From assembly GCF_030158645.1 (NCBI RefSeq), contig NZ_JAOASO010000013.1, forward strand, positions 1-64,000: a DNA stretch of 64,000 nt, given 5' to 3'. The translations under genes and the position numbers were made by a program. The stretch is from Hydrogenophaga sp. GTDB taxonomy: Bacteria > Pseudomonadota > Gammaproteobacteria > Burkholderiales > Burkholderiaceae_C. A model generated the notes under the pieces. That model was not told where the DNA came from and searched no databases. It saw only the letters and a program-made list of their open reading frames with translations. This document shows, one piece after another, positions 11,032 to 19,453 of this stretch; position 1 is the first letter of the stretch; each line of letters begins with the position of its first letter.

Positions 11032-11490
11032 TCATTGGCTGATCTTTCGGGCCTCTTCGATCTGGTATTCAAAGTAACGCTGGATGCCAAACGCCAGGGT
11101 GCCCATGAAGGCCACGGTGCCCATGAGCAGCGCGAGCACCAGCGTGCCGATGGTGAGCCAGTGCGTGGCGCCGGCGTTGGCATCCACCGGCAGCGTCGGG
11201 TTGAACCAGCGGTTCCACTTCTCGCGATCGGTGAGCGCGTACACGATGCCGGTGAGGCAACTGGCGGCAATCGTCATGCCCAGCAGCGGGATCAGCACCC
11301 ACGAGAGCTTGTCGTCCTGACCGTAGGTCAGCACACGGTCCACACCCCACCAGCCCAAGGCCGCAGGGATCGGGTGCAGCCAGCCGATCCAGTCGCCCAG
11401 ACCGCGCAGGTAAAAACGGTGCAGCCCAAGCGTGCCCCCCAGCACCGCCAGCACCGCGGCCAGCGTCTTGTTCTTGCCGCGGCCGGTCAC
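11032..11490 (-). CDS. TM2-domain membrane protein
   Basis: 152 residues. N-terminal KTLAAVLAVLGGTLGLHRFYLRGLGDWIGWLHPIPAALGWWG is cut here as two parts: the TM2 hairpin with its GLHRFYLR turn, and a second helix. Two more hydrophobic segments follow near 65-85 and 110-135. Function of the family is unknown. The start is GTG at 11488-11490, overlapping the acetyltransferase stop by 4 bp, so the two are coupled. Its stop codon converges on the AEC gene with only 6 bp between. Confidence 0.75.
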   Translation of the reverse strand: MTGRGKNKTLAAVLAVLGGTLGLHRFYLRGLGDWIGWLHPIPAALGWWGVDRVLTYGQDDKLSWVLIPLLGMTIAASCLTGIVYALTDREKWNRWFNPTLPVDANAGATHWLTIGTLVLALLMGTVAFMGTLAFGIQRYFEYQIEEARKISQ

Positions 11491-12017
11491 GCGGCACTTT
11501 CAGGCGGTGTGGTGTCACCGACACCCAGCGTTTTCTGCATCAGCACGATGTCCAGCCAGCGGTCGAACTTCCAGCCGCAGGACTGCACCACGCCCACCGT
11601 CTCGAAGCCCAGCGCCTTGTGCACGCCGATCGAACCGGCGTTGGCCGAGTCGCCGATCACGGCCATGACCTTGCGCACGCCACTGCGCTCCAGCGCAGCC
11701 ATCAGCTCGGCCAGCAGTGCACGGCCAAGGCCCTTGCCGTGCGCGGCCGGGTCCATGTAGATCGAGTCTTCCACCGAAAAGCGGTAGGCTGGTCGGGGCT
11801 TGAACCAGTTGCCGTAGGCAAAACCCACGACCTGGCCGCCGTCTTCGACCACCAGCCAGGGCAGGCCTTTGGACAACACGTCGGCGCGCCGCGTGGTCAT
11901 GTCGGCCAGGCTGGGCGGGGTGGTCTCGAAGGTGCCGGTGCCGTGCAGCACGTGGTGGCCGTAAATGCGGGTGATGGCATCGAGATCGTCTTCTCGGCTG
12001 GGGCGGATCGTGGGCAT
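11487..12017 (-). CDS. GNAT-family N-acetyltransferase, phosphinothricin acetyltransferase-like
   Basis: 176 residues. IRPSREDDLDAITRIYGHHV opens the GNAT fold; the acetyl-CoA loop is HGKGLGRALL and the C-terminal part IGVHKALGFETVG matches the Pat/Bar/YncA group that acetylates amino groups of small molecules such as methionine sulfone or phosphinothricin. Natural substrate unknown. ATG at 12017 fits the family N-terminus; an ATG at 12065 would add 16 unusual residues. It is divergent from rpsP and coupled to the TM2 gene downstream. Confidence 0.82.
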   Translation of the reverse strand: MPTIRPSREDDLDAITRIYGHHVLHGTGTFETTPPSLADMTTRRADVLSKGLPWLVVEDGGQVVGFAYGNWFKPRPAYRFSVEDSIYMDPAAHGKGLGRALLAELMAALERSGVRKVMAVIGDSANAGSIGVHKALGFETVGVVQSCGWKFDRWLDIVLMQKTLGVGDTTPPESAA

Positions 12018-12074
12018 GGGATGTTTCAGAACGAGCAGGGTGGAGTCTGTGAGCTTCGGGGTCAACAGACGGGC

Positions 12075-12080
12075 TATAAT
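12075..12080 (+). promoter_or_regulatory. -10 element of the rpsP operon promoter
   Basis: A perfect TATAAT in the context GGGCTATAATCGCGGG, 124 bp upstream of rpsP. No strong -35 is seen at 17 bp. The same GGGCTATAATC context recurs before rhlE, which supports a strong sigma-70 promoter. Confidence 0.65.
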
Positions 12081-12203
12081 CGCGGGTTTCGTGGCGTTTC
12101 GCTGGCCGGGTGGTCAGTCGTGTGTCTCAAGCGCTGCAATCAAGCGGATCGAAAGATCCAGTGATGTGCCAATTTCGGCACCTCTCCACCCGAAGGATAA
12201 ATC

Positions 12204-12464
12204 ATGGTCGTCATTCGACTCTCCCGCGGCGGCTCAAAGTCCCGTCCTTTCTACAACATCGTTGTCGCTGACAAGCGCAACCGCCGCGACGGCCGTTTCA
12301 TCGAGCGCATCGGCTTCTACAACCCCTTGGCACGCGGTGGCGAAGAGCCGCTGCGCATCGCCCTGGATCGCCTGACCTACTGGACGAGCGTGGGTGCCAC
12401 CCCGTCCGACACGGTCGAGCGTCTGGTCAAGCAAAACGCCGCCAAGGCCGTTGTCGCGGCCTGA
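12204..12464 (+). CDS. rpsP: 30S ribosomal protein S16
   Basis: 86 residues, full length. The start [20 protein letters not shown] and the middle [14 protein letters not shown] are the S16 signature. S16 binds 16S rRNA and helps assemble the small subunit. First gene of the conserved rpsP-rimM-trmD-rplS operon, with a perfect -10 box 124 bp upstream and a purine-rich AAGGA-type ribosome binding site at about 12193-12197. The long leader (about 115 nt) could carry feedback control but I see no known structure. Confidence 0.97.
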   Translation: MVVIRLSRGGSKSRPFYNIVVADKRNRRDGRFIERIGFYNPLARGGEEPLRIALDRLTYWTSVGATPSDTVERLVKQNAAKAVVAA

Positions 12465-12480
12465 TCCTGCTGACCCCACG

Positions 12481-13080
12481 GTGAGCAACCCCGCGTCCGG
12501 CGCCTTCACGGCGTCGTCCCTCCCGGCCGACGCCGTCGAGCTGGGCCGAGTACAGGACGCGTGGGGCATCAAGGGCTGGGTTCGCATCCTGCCCTACAGC
12601 GCCGACACCTCGGCGCTGATCGCCTCCTCCCAATGGTTCCTGGAGCCGCCCGAAGCCCGCTTCGCGCGCGGCTTTTCGGCGTTTTCGGGTTGCGTGAGCA
12701 TCGGCCTTGCCGAGGTCAAGCCCCACACCGACGGTCTGGTGGCCCAGATCGAAGGCGTGAACGACCGCAATTCGGCCGAAGCGCTCAAGGGTGTGCGCAT
12801 CTACCTGCCGCGCAGTGCCTTCCCGGCCACACCCGAAGGCGAGTACTACTGGGTCGACCTGATCGGCCTGGACGTGGTCAACCGCGAAGGCGTGCACCTG
12901 GGCGTGGTTCGCGACCTCATGGCCACCGGCCCCAACGCCGTGCTGGTGCTCGAATACACCGATACCGTCGACGGCGTGGAGCAAACGGCCGAACGCATGA
13001 TTCCGTTTGTCGCGGCCTACATCGACAACGTGGACAAGGCGGCACGCCGCATCACCGCCGACTGGCAAACAGACTATTGA
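12481..13080 (+). CDS. rimM: Ribosome maturation factor RimM
   Basis: 199 residues. VELGRVQDAWGIKGWVRILPYS is the RimM N-terminal barrel; EYYWVDLIGLDVVNREGVHLGVV begins the PRC-barrel domain. RimM binds S19 and assists 30S head maturation. The start is GTG at 12481, 16 bp after the rpsP stop; the reading frame is open further upstream but overlaps rpsP. N-terminal residues 1-18 are Ala/Ser-rich and non-conserved. Insertion-like segment between 40 and 75 (EARFARGFSAFSGCV) is common in betaproteobacteria. Confidence 0.93.
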   Translation: MSNPASGAFTASSLPADAVELGRVQDAWGIKGWVRILPYSADTSALIASSQWFLEPPEARFARGFSAFSGCVSIGLAEVKPHTDGLVAQIEGVNDRNSAEALKGVRIYLPRSAFPATPEGEYYWVDLIGLDVVNREGVHLGVVRDLMATGPNAVLVLEYTDTVDGVEQTAERMIPFVAAYIDNVDKAARRITADWQTDY

Positions 13081-13089
13081 TACGTCCTG

Positions 13090-13866
13090 ATGCGCTTCGA
13101 CGTCATCACGCTGTTTCCCGAACTGTTTGCGCCGTTTCTGCAACACGGCATCAACCGACGCGCGTTTGAAGCCGGGCTGGTCGACGTTCACCTCTGGAAT
13201 CCGCGCGACTTTGCCGAAGGCAATTACCGCCGTGTGGACGACCGTCCGTTCGGGGGTGGCCCAGGCATGGTCATGATGGCCGAGCCGCTGTGGCAGTGCT
13301 TGCAGGCGGTGCGCGCGGAACGCGGTGAGTCCGAAGACGCCCGTGCGCCAGTCGTTTTGTTTTCGCCCATTGGCGAAGCCCTCAACCACACCGGTGTCGA
13401 GCGCTGGTCTGCCAGCCAGGGCGCCGTGCTGCTGTGCGGCCGCTACGAGGGCATCGACCAGCGTTTCATCGACGCCTGTGTCGACCAGCAGATCAGCCTG
13501 GGTGATTTCGTGCTCTCGGGCGGCGAGATTGCCGCCATGGCGCTGCTCGATGCGGTGGCACGCCTGCAGCCCGGCGTGCTGAGCGACGAAGGCAGCCACC
13601 AGCAGGACAGTTTCAACCCTGCGCTGGACGGCCTCCTCGACAGCCCACACCACACGCGCCCCGAAATCTGGCACGGTCCCCAAGGACCGATGCCGGTGCC
13701 CGAGGTGCTGCTGGGCGGTCACCACGAACGCATTGCCCGCCACCGGCGCGAGCAGAGTTTGCTGGTCACGGCCCGCCAAAGGCCCGACCTGTTGACCCGT
13801 GCCCGGGAGCAGGGTTTGCTCGACGCCGCCGACCAAAGTTTCCTGCGAGCGCAGGGCTTGCTATAA
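13090..13866 (+). CDS. trmD: tRNA (guanine-N1)-methyltransferase TrmD
   Basis: 258 residues. TrmD methylates G37 of tRNAs with SAM, preventing frameshifts. The SAM-binding trefoil knot motifs LLCGRYEGIDQRFID and ISLGDFVLSGGE are intact, as is the N-terminal MRFDVITLFPELF. C-terminal helical domain (RPEIWHGPQGPMPVPEVLLGGHH) is the expected length. Third gene of the rpsP operon, 9 bp after rimM. Its last codons overlap a TATAAT that may start a separate rplS transcript. Confidence 0.96.
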   Translation: MRFDVITLFPELFAPFLQHGINRRAFEAGLVDVHLWNPRDFAEGNYRRVDDRPFGGGPGMVMMAEPLWQCLQAVRAERGESEDARAPVVLFSPIGEALNHTGVERWSASQGAVLLCGRYEGIDQRFIDACVDQQISLGDFVLSGGEIAAMALLDAVARLQPGVLSDEGSHQQDSFNPALDGLLDSPHHTRPEIWHGPQGPMPVPEVLLGGHHERIARHRREQSLLVTARQRPDLLTRAREQGLLDAADQSFLRAQGLL

Positions 13867-14009
13867 TCCAAGGCTTTTCGATCCTCTACCGGCCGCCGCG
13901 ACCGGGTCAGCCCGCAACCCCAGCAGATCTTCTGCAACAGGTTGGACAGGGCCCCTGCCGGATTCGTGGCCTTTAGTGCAGCGCGGGAATGATCGACGAA
14001 CAGGAAACC
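13862..14009 (+). promoter_or_regulatory. Candidate internal promoter and leader of rplS
   Basis: TATAAT at 13862-13867 overlaps the trmD stop codon; TTTCCT at 13839-13844 is a weak -35 with 17-bp spacing. The following leader of about 140 nt has no open reading frame that looks coding. It may allow extra L19 synthesis apart from the operon. Confidence 0.4.
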
Positions 14010-14375
<366 letters not shown>

Positions 14376-14396
14376 GCCTTCGTGTGCCTCGCCATC

Positions 14397-14425
14397 AAAA
14401 AGCCGCTCCCTGGAGCGGCTTTTTT
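14397..14425 (+). terminator. Rho-independent terminator of the rpsP-rplS operon
   Basis: GCCGCTCC (14402-14409) pairs with GGAGCGGC (14412-14419), with a run of A before it and TTTTTT after it, so it may act in both directions. It closes the ribosomal operon. Confidence 0.9.
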
Positions 14426-14450
14426 GCGTCTGGCCTATGCTCTGCGACCC

Positions 14451-15128
14451 ATGACCCAACTGTTGCCTGTTTTCGATCCCCGCCTGGTGCCCATCGTCAA
14501 CGCAGAGGAGATCACGCACCCTGCGCACCCCGAACGCCTCACGGCCCAAGGTTTGCGCCAGTTGTTCGCCAACCCGCCAACATGGACACCCGAGCTGGTG
14601 CGCGAGATCAAGTTCGCCGACCGGGTGCCAGCCCATGCGGCTGTGATGCTGCCGCTGGTGATGCGCGACGAGCTCACCTTGCTGCTCACGCAACGCACCG
14701 CCCACCTTTCCACCCATTCGGGCCAGATCGCCTTGCCCGGCGGCAAGATCGACCCCACCGATGCCGACCCCACCGCCGCGGCATTGCGAGAAACCTTTGA
14801 AGAGATCGGCATTCCACCCGAGCGCATCGAGGTGCTGGGCACGTTGCCTGTGTATGTCACGGGCACCTCGTTCATCGTCACGCCGGTGGTCGGGCTGGTG
14901 CAGCCGGGGTTCGAGCTCGTGCCCAATCCTGACGAGGTGGACGATGTATTTGAGGTGCCGTTGTCCTTCCTCATGAATCCGCGGCACCACCGCCGGCACG
15001 CGTTCGACTTCGAGGGTGTGGTGCGCGAGTGGTATTCCATGCCCTATCAGGACGGTGACCAGGAGCGCTTCATCTGGGGCGCCACCGCGGGCATGCTGCG
15101 CAACTTTTACCGGCTGCTCAGCGCCTGA
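14451..15128 (+). CDS. CoA-type Nudix pyrophosphatase
   Basis: 225 residues. The Nudix box runs ALPGGKIDPTDADPTAAAL then RETFEEIGIP; the loop LTQRTAHLSTHSGQIALPGG is the UPF0035/CoA pyrophosphatase signature that precedes it. Such enzymes cleave CoA or related dinucleotides to 3',5'-ADP and phosphopantetheine. In the box the usual first Glu is Asp, as in many close homologues. Start ATG at 14451, just after the operon terminator. Substrate not proven. Confidence 0.85.
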   Translation: MTQLLPVFDPRLVPIVNAEEITHPAHPERLTAQGLRQLFANPPTWTPELVREIKFADRVPAHAAVMLPLVMRDELTLLLTQRTAHLSTHSGQIALPGGKIDPTDADPTAAALRETFEEIGIPPERIEVLGTLPVYVTGTSFIVTPVVGLVQPGFELVPNPDEVDDVFEVPLSFLMNPRHHRRHAFDFEGVVREWYSMPYQDGDQERFIWGATAGMLRNFYRLLSA

Positions 15129-15171
15129 GTGGCCCCGCTGCCTGCGCTGTGCAGGCCACTATGATCGACCC

Positions 15172-16101
15172 ATGGGTTTTTTCGCCATCCTCATCGCCTT
15201 GCTTCTGGAACAGGCCCGTCCACTGGCCTACGACAACGTGGTGCACGCCGCGCTGCGCGGTTGGTCGCGCACGGTTCGCCGCAACCTCGACGCGGGCGAG
15301 TCGTCGCACGGGTGGGTGGCCTGGTCGCTGGCTGTGGGTGTGCCTGCGCTCACCGTGGCGCTCGTGCACTGGGGTCTGTGGTGGTTCAGCTCGGTACTGG
15401 CCTTCGCGTGGATGGTGGCGGTGCTCTACGTGACCTTGGGCTTTCGCCAGTTCAGCCACCACTTCAGCGAGATCCGCAACGCGCTCGAAGAGGGCAACGA
15501 CGCGCTGGCGCGTGAGAAGCTCGCCGCCTGGCTTCGGGTGGACGCCTCCACCCTGCCGCGCAGCGAGCTGCTGCGCCAGGTGATCGAGCACTCGGTGCTC
15601 TCGGCGCACCGCCATGTGTTCGGTGTGTTGGTGTGTTTTGTGGTGTTCTGGGCCTTGGGCCTGGGGCCAGCGGGTGCGGTGTTCTACCGCTCGGCCGAGT
15701 ACCTGTCGCGCAACTGGCGTGCGCGCCCAGACGGCACGCCGAGCGTGGCATTGCAACGGACCGCCGCCAGGGCCTGGGCCTTCGTCGACCACGTGCCCGC
15801 TCGCGTCACGGCACTGGGCTTCGCGGTGGTGGGCAACTTCGAAGAGGCCGTGGCCAGCTGGCGCGGCGACGCCGAACGCTTCGCACCCGGGAGCAACGGG
15901 GTGGTGCTGGCCGCCACCTCGGGGGCGCTCAACGTGCGCCTCACGCCGCAGCCCGATCCCCTGGTGGTGCCCGAAGAAGGCGACCCCGGCAGCCGGCCCG
16001 AGCCGCAACTGGCGCACCTCGGCAGCGTGGTGGGGCTGGTGTGGCGCGCGGTGGTCCTGTGGATGCTGCTGCTCGCGCTGGTCACGCTTGCGCGTTTCTG
16101 A
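15172..16101 (+). CDS. CobD/CbiB-family integral membrane protein
   Basis: 309 residues, four to five hydrophobic segments. MGFFAILIALLLEQARPL resembles the short form of CobD/CbiB found in betaproteobacteria that are not part of a cobalamin cluster. True CbiB attaches aminopropanol to cobyric acid; no cobalamin genes occur here, so another role, perhaps an AmpE-like membrane regulator, is equally possible. Converges on rsgA with an 18-bp gap containing half of a 12-bp tandem repeat. Confidence 0.65.
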   Translation: MGFFAILIALLLEQARPLAYDNVVHAALRGWSRTVRRNLDAGESSHGWVAWSLAVGVPALTVALVHWGLWWFSSVLAFAWMVAVLYVTLGFRQFSHHFSEIRNALEEGNDALAREKLAAWLRVDASTLPRSELLRQVIEHSVLSAHRHVFGVLVCFVVFWALGLGPAGAVFYRSAEYLSRNWRARPDGTPSVALQRTAARAWAFVDHVPARVTALGFAVVGNFEEAVASWRGDAERFAPGSNGVVLAATSGALNVRLTPQPDPLVVPEEGDPGSRPEPQLAHLGSVVGLVWRAVVLWMLLLALVTLARF

Positions 16102-16106
16102 GCGAG

Positions 16107-16130
16107 CTCAGTACTTGCCTCAGTACTTGC
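16107..16130. repeat. Perfect 12-bp tandem duplication at the rsgA stop codon
   Basis: CTCAGTACTTGC occurs twice back to back (16107-16118 and 16119-16130). On the minus strand each copy reads AAGTAC TGA, so the duplication repeats the last two codons and stop of rsgA just beyond the real stop. Probably a harmless replication slip. Confidence 0.9.
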
Positions 16131-17067
16131 GTTTGTCGGAGAGCTCGGCGAACAGCTCGCGGTAGAGGCGGTAGCGGTTCTCGCTGATCGCCAGCGGATC
16201 GCCCCCGGTCACCTCCGCGTCCCCCGTCTGCACATGCGCCACCACCGCACAGCCCGGCTCGTGCAGGTGGGTGCAGTTGTAGAAGCGGCAGCTGCCCAGC
16301 GTGGCGTTCAGGTCGGGCATCAGGTGCGCGAGCTGCATGGGTTCGATGTGGTTCAGGCCGAACTCCTGGAACCCGGGTGAGTCGATCAGCGCGGTGGTGC
16401 GGGCTTCGTCCACCCAGTACCAGGAGGTGCTGGTGGTGGTGTGTTTGCCAGAATTCAGCGCGCGAGAAATCTCGCCGGTGAGCGCCTTGGCCGTGGGCAC
16501 GAGCCGGTTCACCAGGGTGCTCTTGCCCACGCCCGAGGGCCCGAGCACCAACGTGCGCTGGCCCGCCAGGCGCTGTTGCAGCGCGTCCAGGCCATCGTCA
16601 CCACCGGCATCCTGGCCTTCGGCCTTGAGTCGCAGCGGCATCACCTTGCAACCCATGCGGCGGTAGGGGTCGAGCCGCGCCCAGGCCCGGTCAAACGCGG
16701 GCTGCAGGTCGCTCTTGTTGAGCACGATCAGCACCTCGATGCGCTCGGCCTGCGCAGCGATCAGTGCTCGCGTCAACTGGCTCTCGGAGAATTCGGGGTC
16801 GGCGGCCACCAGCACCAGCACCTGGTCGAGGTTGGCCGCAAACGACTTGGTGCGCATCTCGTCCTGGCGGTAGAACAGGTTGCGCCGCTCGTTCACGCGT
16901 TCGATGCTGCCTTCGTCGCCGGTGATCTGCCATTGCACCTGATCACCCACCACCACCGGGTTCTTCTTGCCCCGCGGGTGGCAGATGCGGCGTTCGCCGT
17001 CGGTGCTTTCCACCATGCAGTGGCGACCGTGGGCCGCCACGACCAGCCCGGTTTGCAGTTCGGCCAT
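16120..17067 (-). CDS. rsgA: Ribosome small subunit-dependent GTPase RsgA
   Basis: 315 residues. OB-fold (1-70), then a circularly permuted GTPase: NKSD at 117-120 comes before the P-loop GPSGVGKS at 176-183, followed by DSPG near 219. The zinc knuckle uses C250, C255, H257 and C263. RsgA acts late in 30S maturation and releases RbfA. Start at 17067 overlaps the phhB stop as ATGA, so the two are coupled even though functions differ. Confidence 0.95.
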   Translation of the reverse strand: MAELQTGLVVAAHGRHCMVESTDGERRICHPRGKKNPVVVGDQVQWQITGDEGSIERVNERRNLFYRQDEMRTKSFAANLDQVLVLVAADPEFSESQLTRALIAAQAERIEVLIVLNKSDLQPAFDRAWARLDPYRRMGCKVMPLRLKAEGQDAGGDDGLDALQQRLAGQRTLVLGPSGVGKSTLVNRLVPTAKALTGEISRALNSGKHTTTSTSWYWVDEARTTALIDSPGFQEFGLNHIEPMQLAHLMPDLNATLGSCRFYNCTHLHEPGCAVVAHVQTGDAEVTGGDPLAISENRYRLYRELFAELSDKRKY

Positions 17068-17387
17068 CAGGCCTTCTGCAGTGCGTCCACCGCACCCGCG
17101 CAGTGGAAGTCGCTCAACGAGATGCCGCCCACGTCGTGCGTGTTGAAGCGCACCGTGCAGCGGCTGTAGCCCAGGGCCAGGTCGGGGTGGTGGTCTTCGC
17201 GGTGGGCGATCCAGGCCACGGCGTTCACGAAGGCCATGGTTTCGTGGAAATTGGCGAAGGTGAAGGCCTTCTCCAGCGCACCGTCGATCAGCTTCCAGCC
17301 CGGCACGGACTCGCCGTTGAGCTGGGTGAGCTGGCTCACGATTTCGGTGGCCGACAGGGCCCGGCGGTTCTGGTGGATGGGGTTCAT
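17067..17387 (-). CDS. phhB: Pterin-4a-carbinolamine dehydratase
   Basis: 106 residues. WKLIDGALEKAFTFANFHE, the catalytic AHREDHHPDL and the strand YSRCTVRFNTHDVGGIS define the PCD/DCoH fold. It recycles the tetrahydrobiopterin used by phenylalanine hydroxylase by dehydrating the 4a-carbinolamine. No phhA is in the window. It lies 8 bp from the start of the M48 protease stop region and is coupled to rsgA. Confidence 0.9.
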   Translation of the reverse strand: MNPIHQNRRALSATEIVSQLTQLNGESVPGWKLIDGALEKAFTFANFHETMAFVNAVAWIAHREDHHPDLALGYSRCTVRFNTHDVGGISLSDFHCAGAVDALQKA

Positions 17388-17395
17388 GAATGTGT

Positions 17396-18661
17396 TCAGA
17401 CAGCGGCCTGCAGGCGCGACAGGCGCTCACTGGCAGGTGGGTGGGAGTAATAGAAGCGGGCGTACACCGGATCGGGTGTGAGTGTGCTGGCGTTGTCTTT
17501 GTAGAGTTTGAGCAGGGCGCTGGCCAGATCGGGCCCGTTGGTGTGTTCCACGGCGTAGGCGTCGGCCTCGAACTCGTGTTTGCGCGAGAGCTGTGCCATC
17601 AGCGGCGACAGGAAGAAGGTCAACAGCGGCACGACCATCATGAACAGGATGAGGGCCAGCGCGTTGTTGGGCGTGTCCAGCGAGGGCATGACGCCCAACC
17701 CTGTGAAGAACCAGGCTTGACTGGACAGCCAGCCCAGCAGCGCAAAACCCGCCAGGCTGAGCGAGAACATCAGCACGATCCGCTTGATGATGTGGCGGCG
17801 TTTGTAGTGACCGAGTTCGTGCGCCAGCACCGCGTCGATCTCTTCGGGGCTCAATTGCTTGAGCAGGGTGTCGAAGAACACCACGCGCTTGGCTGCACCG
17901 AAGCCTGTGAAATAGGCGTTGGCGTGGGCGCTGCGCTTGCTGCCGTCCATCACGAACAGGCCCTTGGCCGCGAAGCCGCAGCGCTGCATCAGGGCGTTCA
18001 CACGGGCCTTGAGGGATTCGTCGGCCAGCGGCTCGAACTTGTTGAACATCGGCGCGATCACCGTGGGGTAGAACACGAGCGCGAGCAGGTTGAAGGCCAT
18101 CCACACGCCCCAGGCCCACAGCCACCACCCTGGGCCGGCCGCGCCCATGAGCCACAGCACCAGCGCGGCGATGGGCAGACCCACCAGCGCCCCCACCAGC
18201 GCACCTTTGATCAGATCACCCAGCCACAGCGACGTGGTCATTTTGTTGAACCCGAAGCGCTCTTCGATGCGGAAGGTGGCGTACCAGCCCAGCGGCAACG
18301 TGATCAGGCCGCCGATCACCGCAAACGAGCCCAGCAGCGCCAGTTGCTGCACCATGCCGCCGCCCAGGAACGCGAGCAGTGCCTGGTTGAGCCAGTCCAG
18401 GCCACCCAGGAGCGTCCAGCAAAGCAGCAGGGCCGCGTCGATGGCGATCTCCAGCAGACCGAAACGTGTTTTGGTGATGGTGTAGTCGGCGGCCTTTTGG
18501 TGGGCCGTCGTTGAAATCGTGTCGCTGAACGCGGGCGGCACGGTGCCTCGGTGGCGCGCCACGTGCCGGATCTGTCGACTCGCGAGCACGGTGCGGGTGA
18601 TCAGACCGAGCACCAGCAGGGCGCAGAAGAGGGCGGTGAAGGTGAGCGAAGCGGTGTCCAT
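17396..18661 (-). CDS. M48-family (Ste24-like) membrane zinc metalloprotease
   Basis: 421 residues. The zinc site [10 protein letters not shown] is near residue 285, with the third ligand Glu in the later [11 protein letters not shown]. About six membrane helices surround it and the N-terminal half matches the peptidase M48 N-terminal domain of CAAX protease 1, which identifies the Ste24 subtype rather than HtpX. Bacterial members are thought to act in membrane protein quality control. The gene is 8 bp upstream of phhB and divergent from orn with a 101-bp gap. Confidence 0.88.
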   Translation of the reverse strand: MDTASLTFTALFCALLVLGLITRTVLASRQIRHVARHRGTVPPAFSDTISTTAHQKAADYTITKTRFGLLEIAIDAALLLCWTLLGGLDWLNQALLAFLGGGMVQQLALLGSFAVIGGLITLPLGWYATFRIEERFGFNKMTTSLWLGDLIKGALVGALVGLPIAALVLWLMGAAGPGWWLWAWGVWMAFNLLALVFYPTVIAPMFNKFEPLADESLKARVNALMQRCGFAAKGLFVMDGSKRSAHANAYFTGFGAAKRVVFFDTLLKQLSPEEIDAVLAHELGHYKRRHIIKRIVLMFSLSLAGFALLGWLSSQAWFFTGLGVMPSLDTPNNALALILFMMVVPLLTFFLSPLMAQLSRKHEFEADAYAVEHTNGPDLASALLKLYKDNASTLTPDPVYARFYYSHPPASERLSRLQAAV

Positions 18662-18762
18662 GGGGTGCGAGTCTATCGAAGAGCGCCTGCGCCAGACGCT
18701 CCGAGGGCCATGCCCAGCCCTTGCCCGTCCGGGGCATTCGGCCGATCGGTGAAAATCGCGGG

Positions 18763-19368
18763 ATGACTTCAGCCCCCAACCCGGCCAACATGGCCCCGGC
18801 GCCCGCCGCCATCGACACCCCCACCCTCGCCAAAAGCGACCAGAACCTGGTCTGGATCGACTGCGAGATGAGCGGACTGGATCCCGAGAAGGAACGCCTG
18901 CTGGAGATCGCGGTGATCATCACCGGCCCGAACCTCACGCCGCGCATCGAAGGCCCGGTGCTGGTGATCCACCAGAGCGACGCGGTGCTGGGCGCCATGG
19001 ACAACTGGAACAAGGGCACACACGGCAAGAGCGGCCTGATCGACAAGGTCAAGGCCAGCACCGTGACCGAAGAGCAGGCACAGGCCGAGCTGCTGGCCTT
19101 CATCGGCAAGTACGTGCCGCGCAGCGGGTCGCCCATGTGTGGCAACACCATCAGCCAGGACCGCCGCTTCCTCGTGAAGTACATGCCCAAGCTGGAGGCG
19201 TACTTTCACTACCGCTGCCTGGACGTCAGCACGCTCAAGGAGCTGGCCAAACGCTGGCGGCCCGAGGTGTACGACGCCTTCAAGAAGCACCAGAAGCACA
19301 CCGCGCTGGCCGATGTGCACGAGTCCATCGACGAGCTGGAACACTACCGCACGCACTTCCTGCGCTGA
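18763..19368 (+). CDS. orn: Oligoribonuclease
   Basis: 201 residues. DEDDh exonuclease: [20 protein letters not shown] contains the first Asp and Glu, and [18 protein letters not shown] holds the catalytic His and last Asp. Orn degrades 2-5 nt RNAs and pGpG, ending c-di-GMP turnover; it is essential in many proteobacteria. The first 20 residues (Pro/Ala-rich) are an unusual extension, so an internal start is conceivable, but ATG 18763 is the best supported. Confidence 0.94.
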   Translation: MTSAPNPANMAPAPAAIDTPTLAKSDQNLVWIDCEMSGLDPEKERLLEIAVIITGPNLTPRIEGPVLVIHQSDAVLGAMDNWNKGTHGKSGLIDKVKASTVTEEQAQAELLAFIGKYVPRSGSPMCGNTISQDRRFLVKYMPKLEAYFHYRCLDVSTLKELAKRWRPEVYDAFKKHQKHTALADVHESIDELEHYRTHFLR

Positions 19369-19421
19369 GCGCAGCGGCCCTTCGCGCTGGTCTTTCCGCG
19401 CGAGGTCGCCCCTGATCAACA

Positions 19422-19437
19422 TGACAGAATCGTGACA
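19422..19437 (-). promoter_or_regulatory. Pho-box-like repeat before the phosphate transporter gene
   Basis: Read on the minus strand, TGTCA-CGATTC-TGTCA has the 11-bp period of PhoB half-sites. It ends 16 bp upstream of the Pit start codon, where a bound protein would block rather than activate. PhoB represses pitB in Escherichia coli, so repression is the inferred effect. Confidence 0.4.
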
Positions 19438-19453
19438 TTCACGCGAGATTCAC

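Noticed and set aside
15172-16101. Assigning a cobalamin biosynthesis role to the CobD-like gene
   Set aside because: No other cobalamin gene is nearby and the protein is a short divergent form; a firm role cannot be supported.
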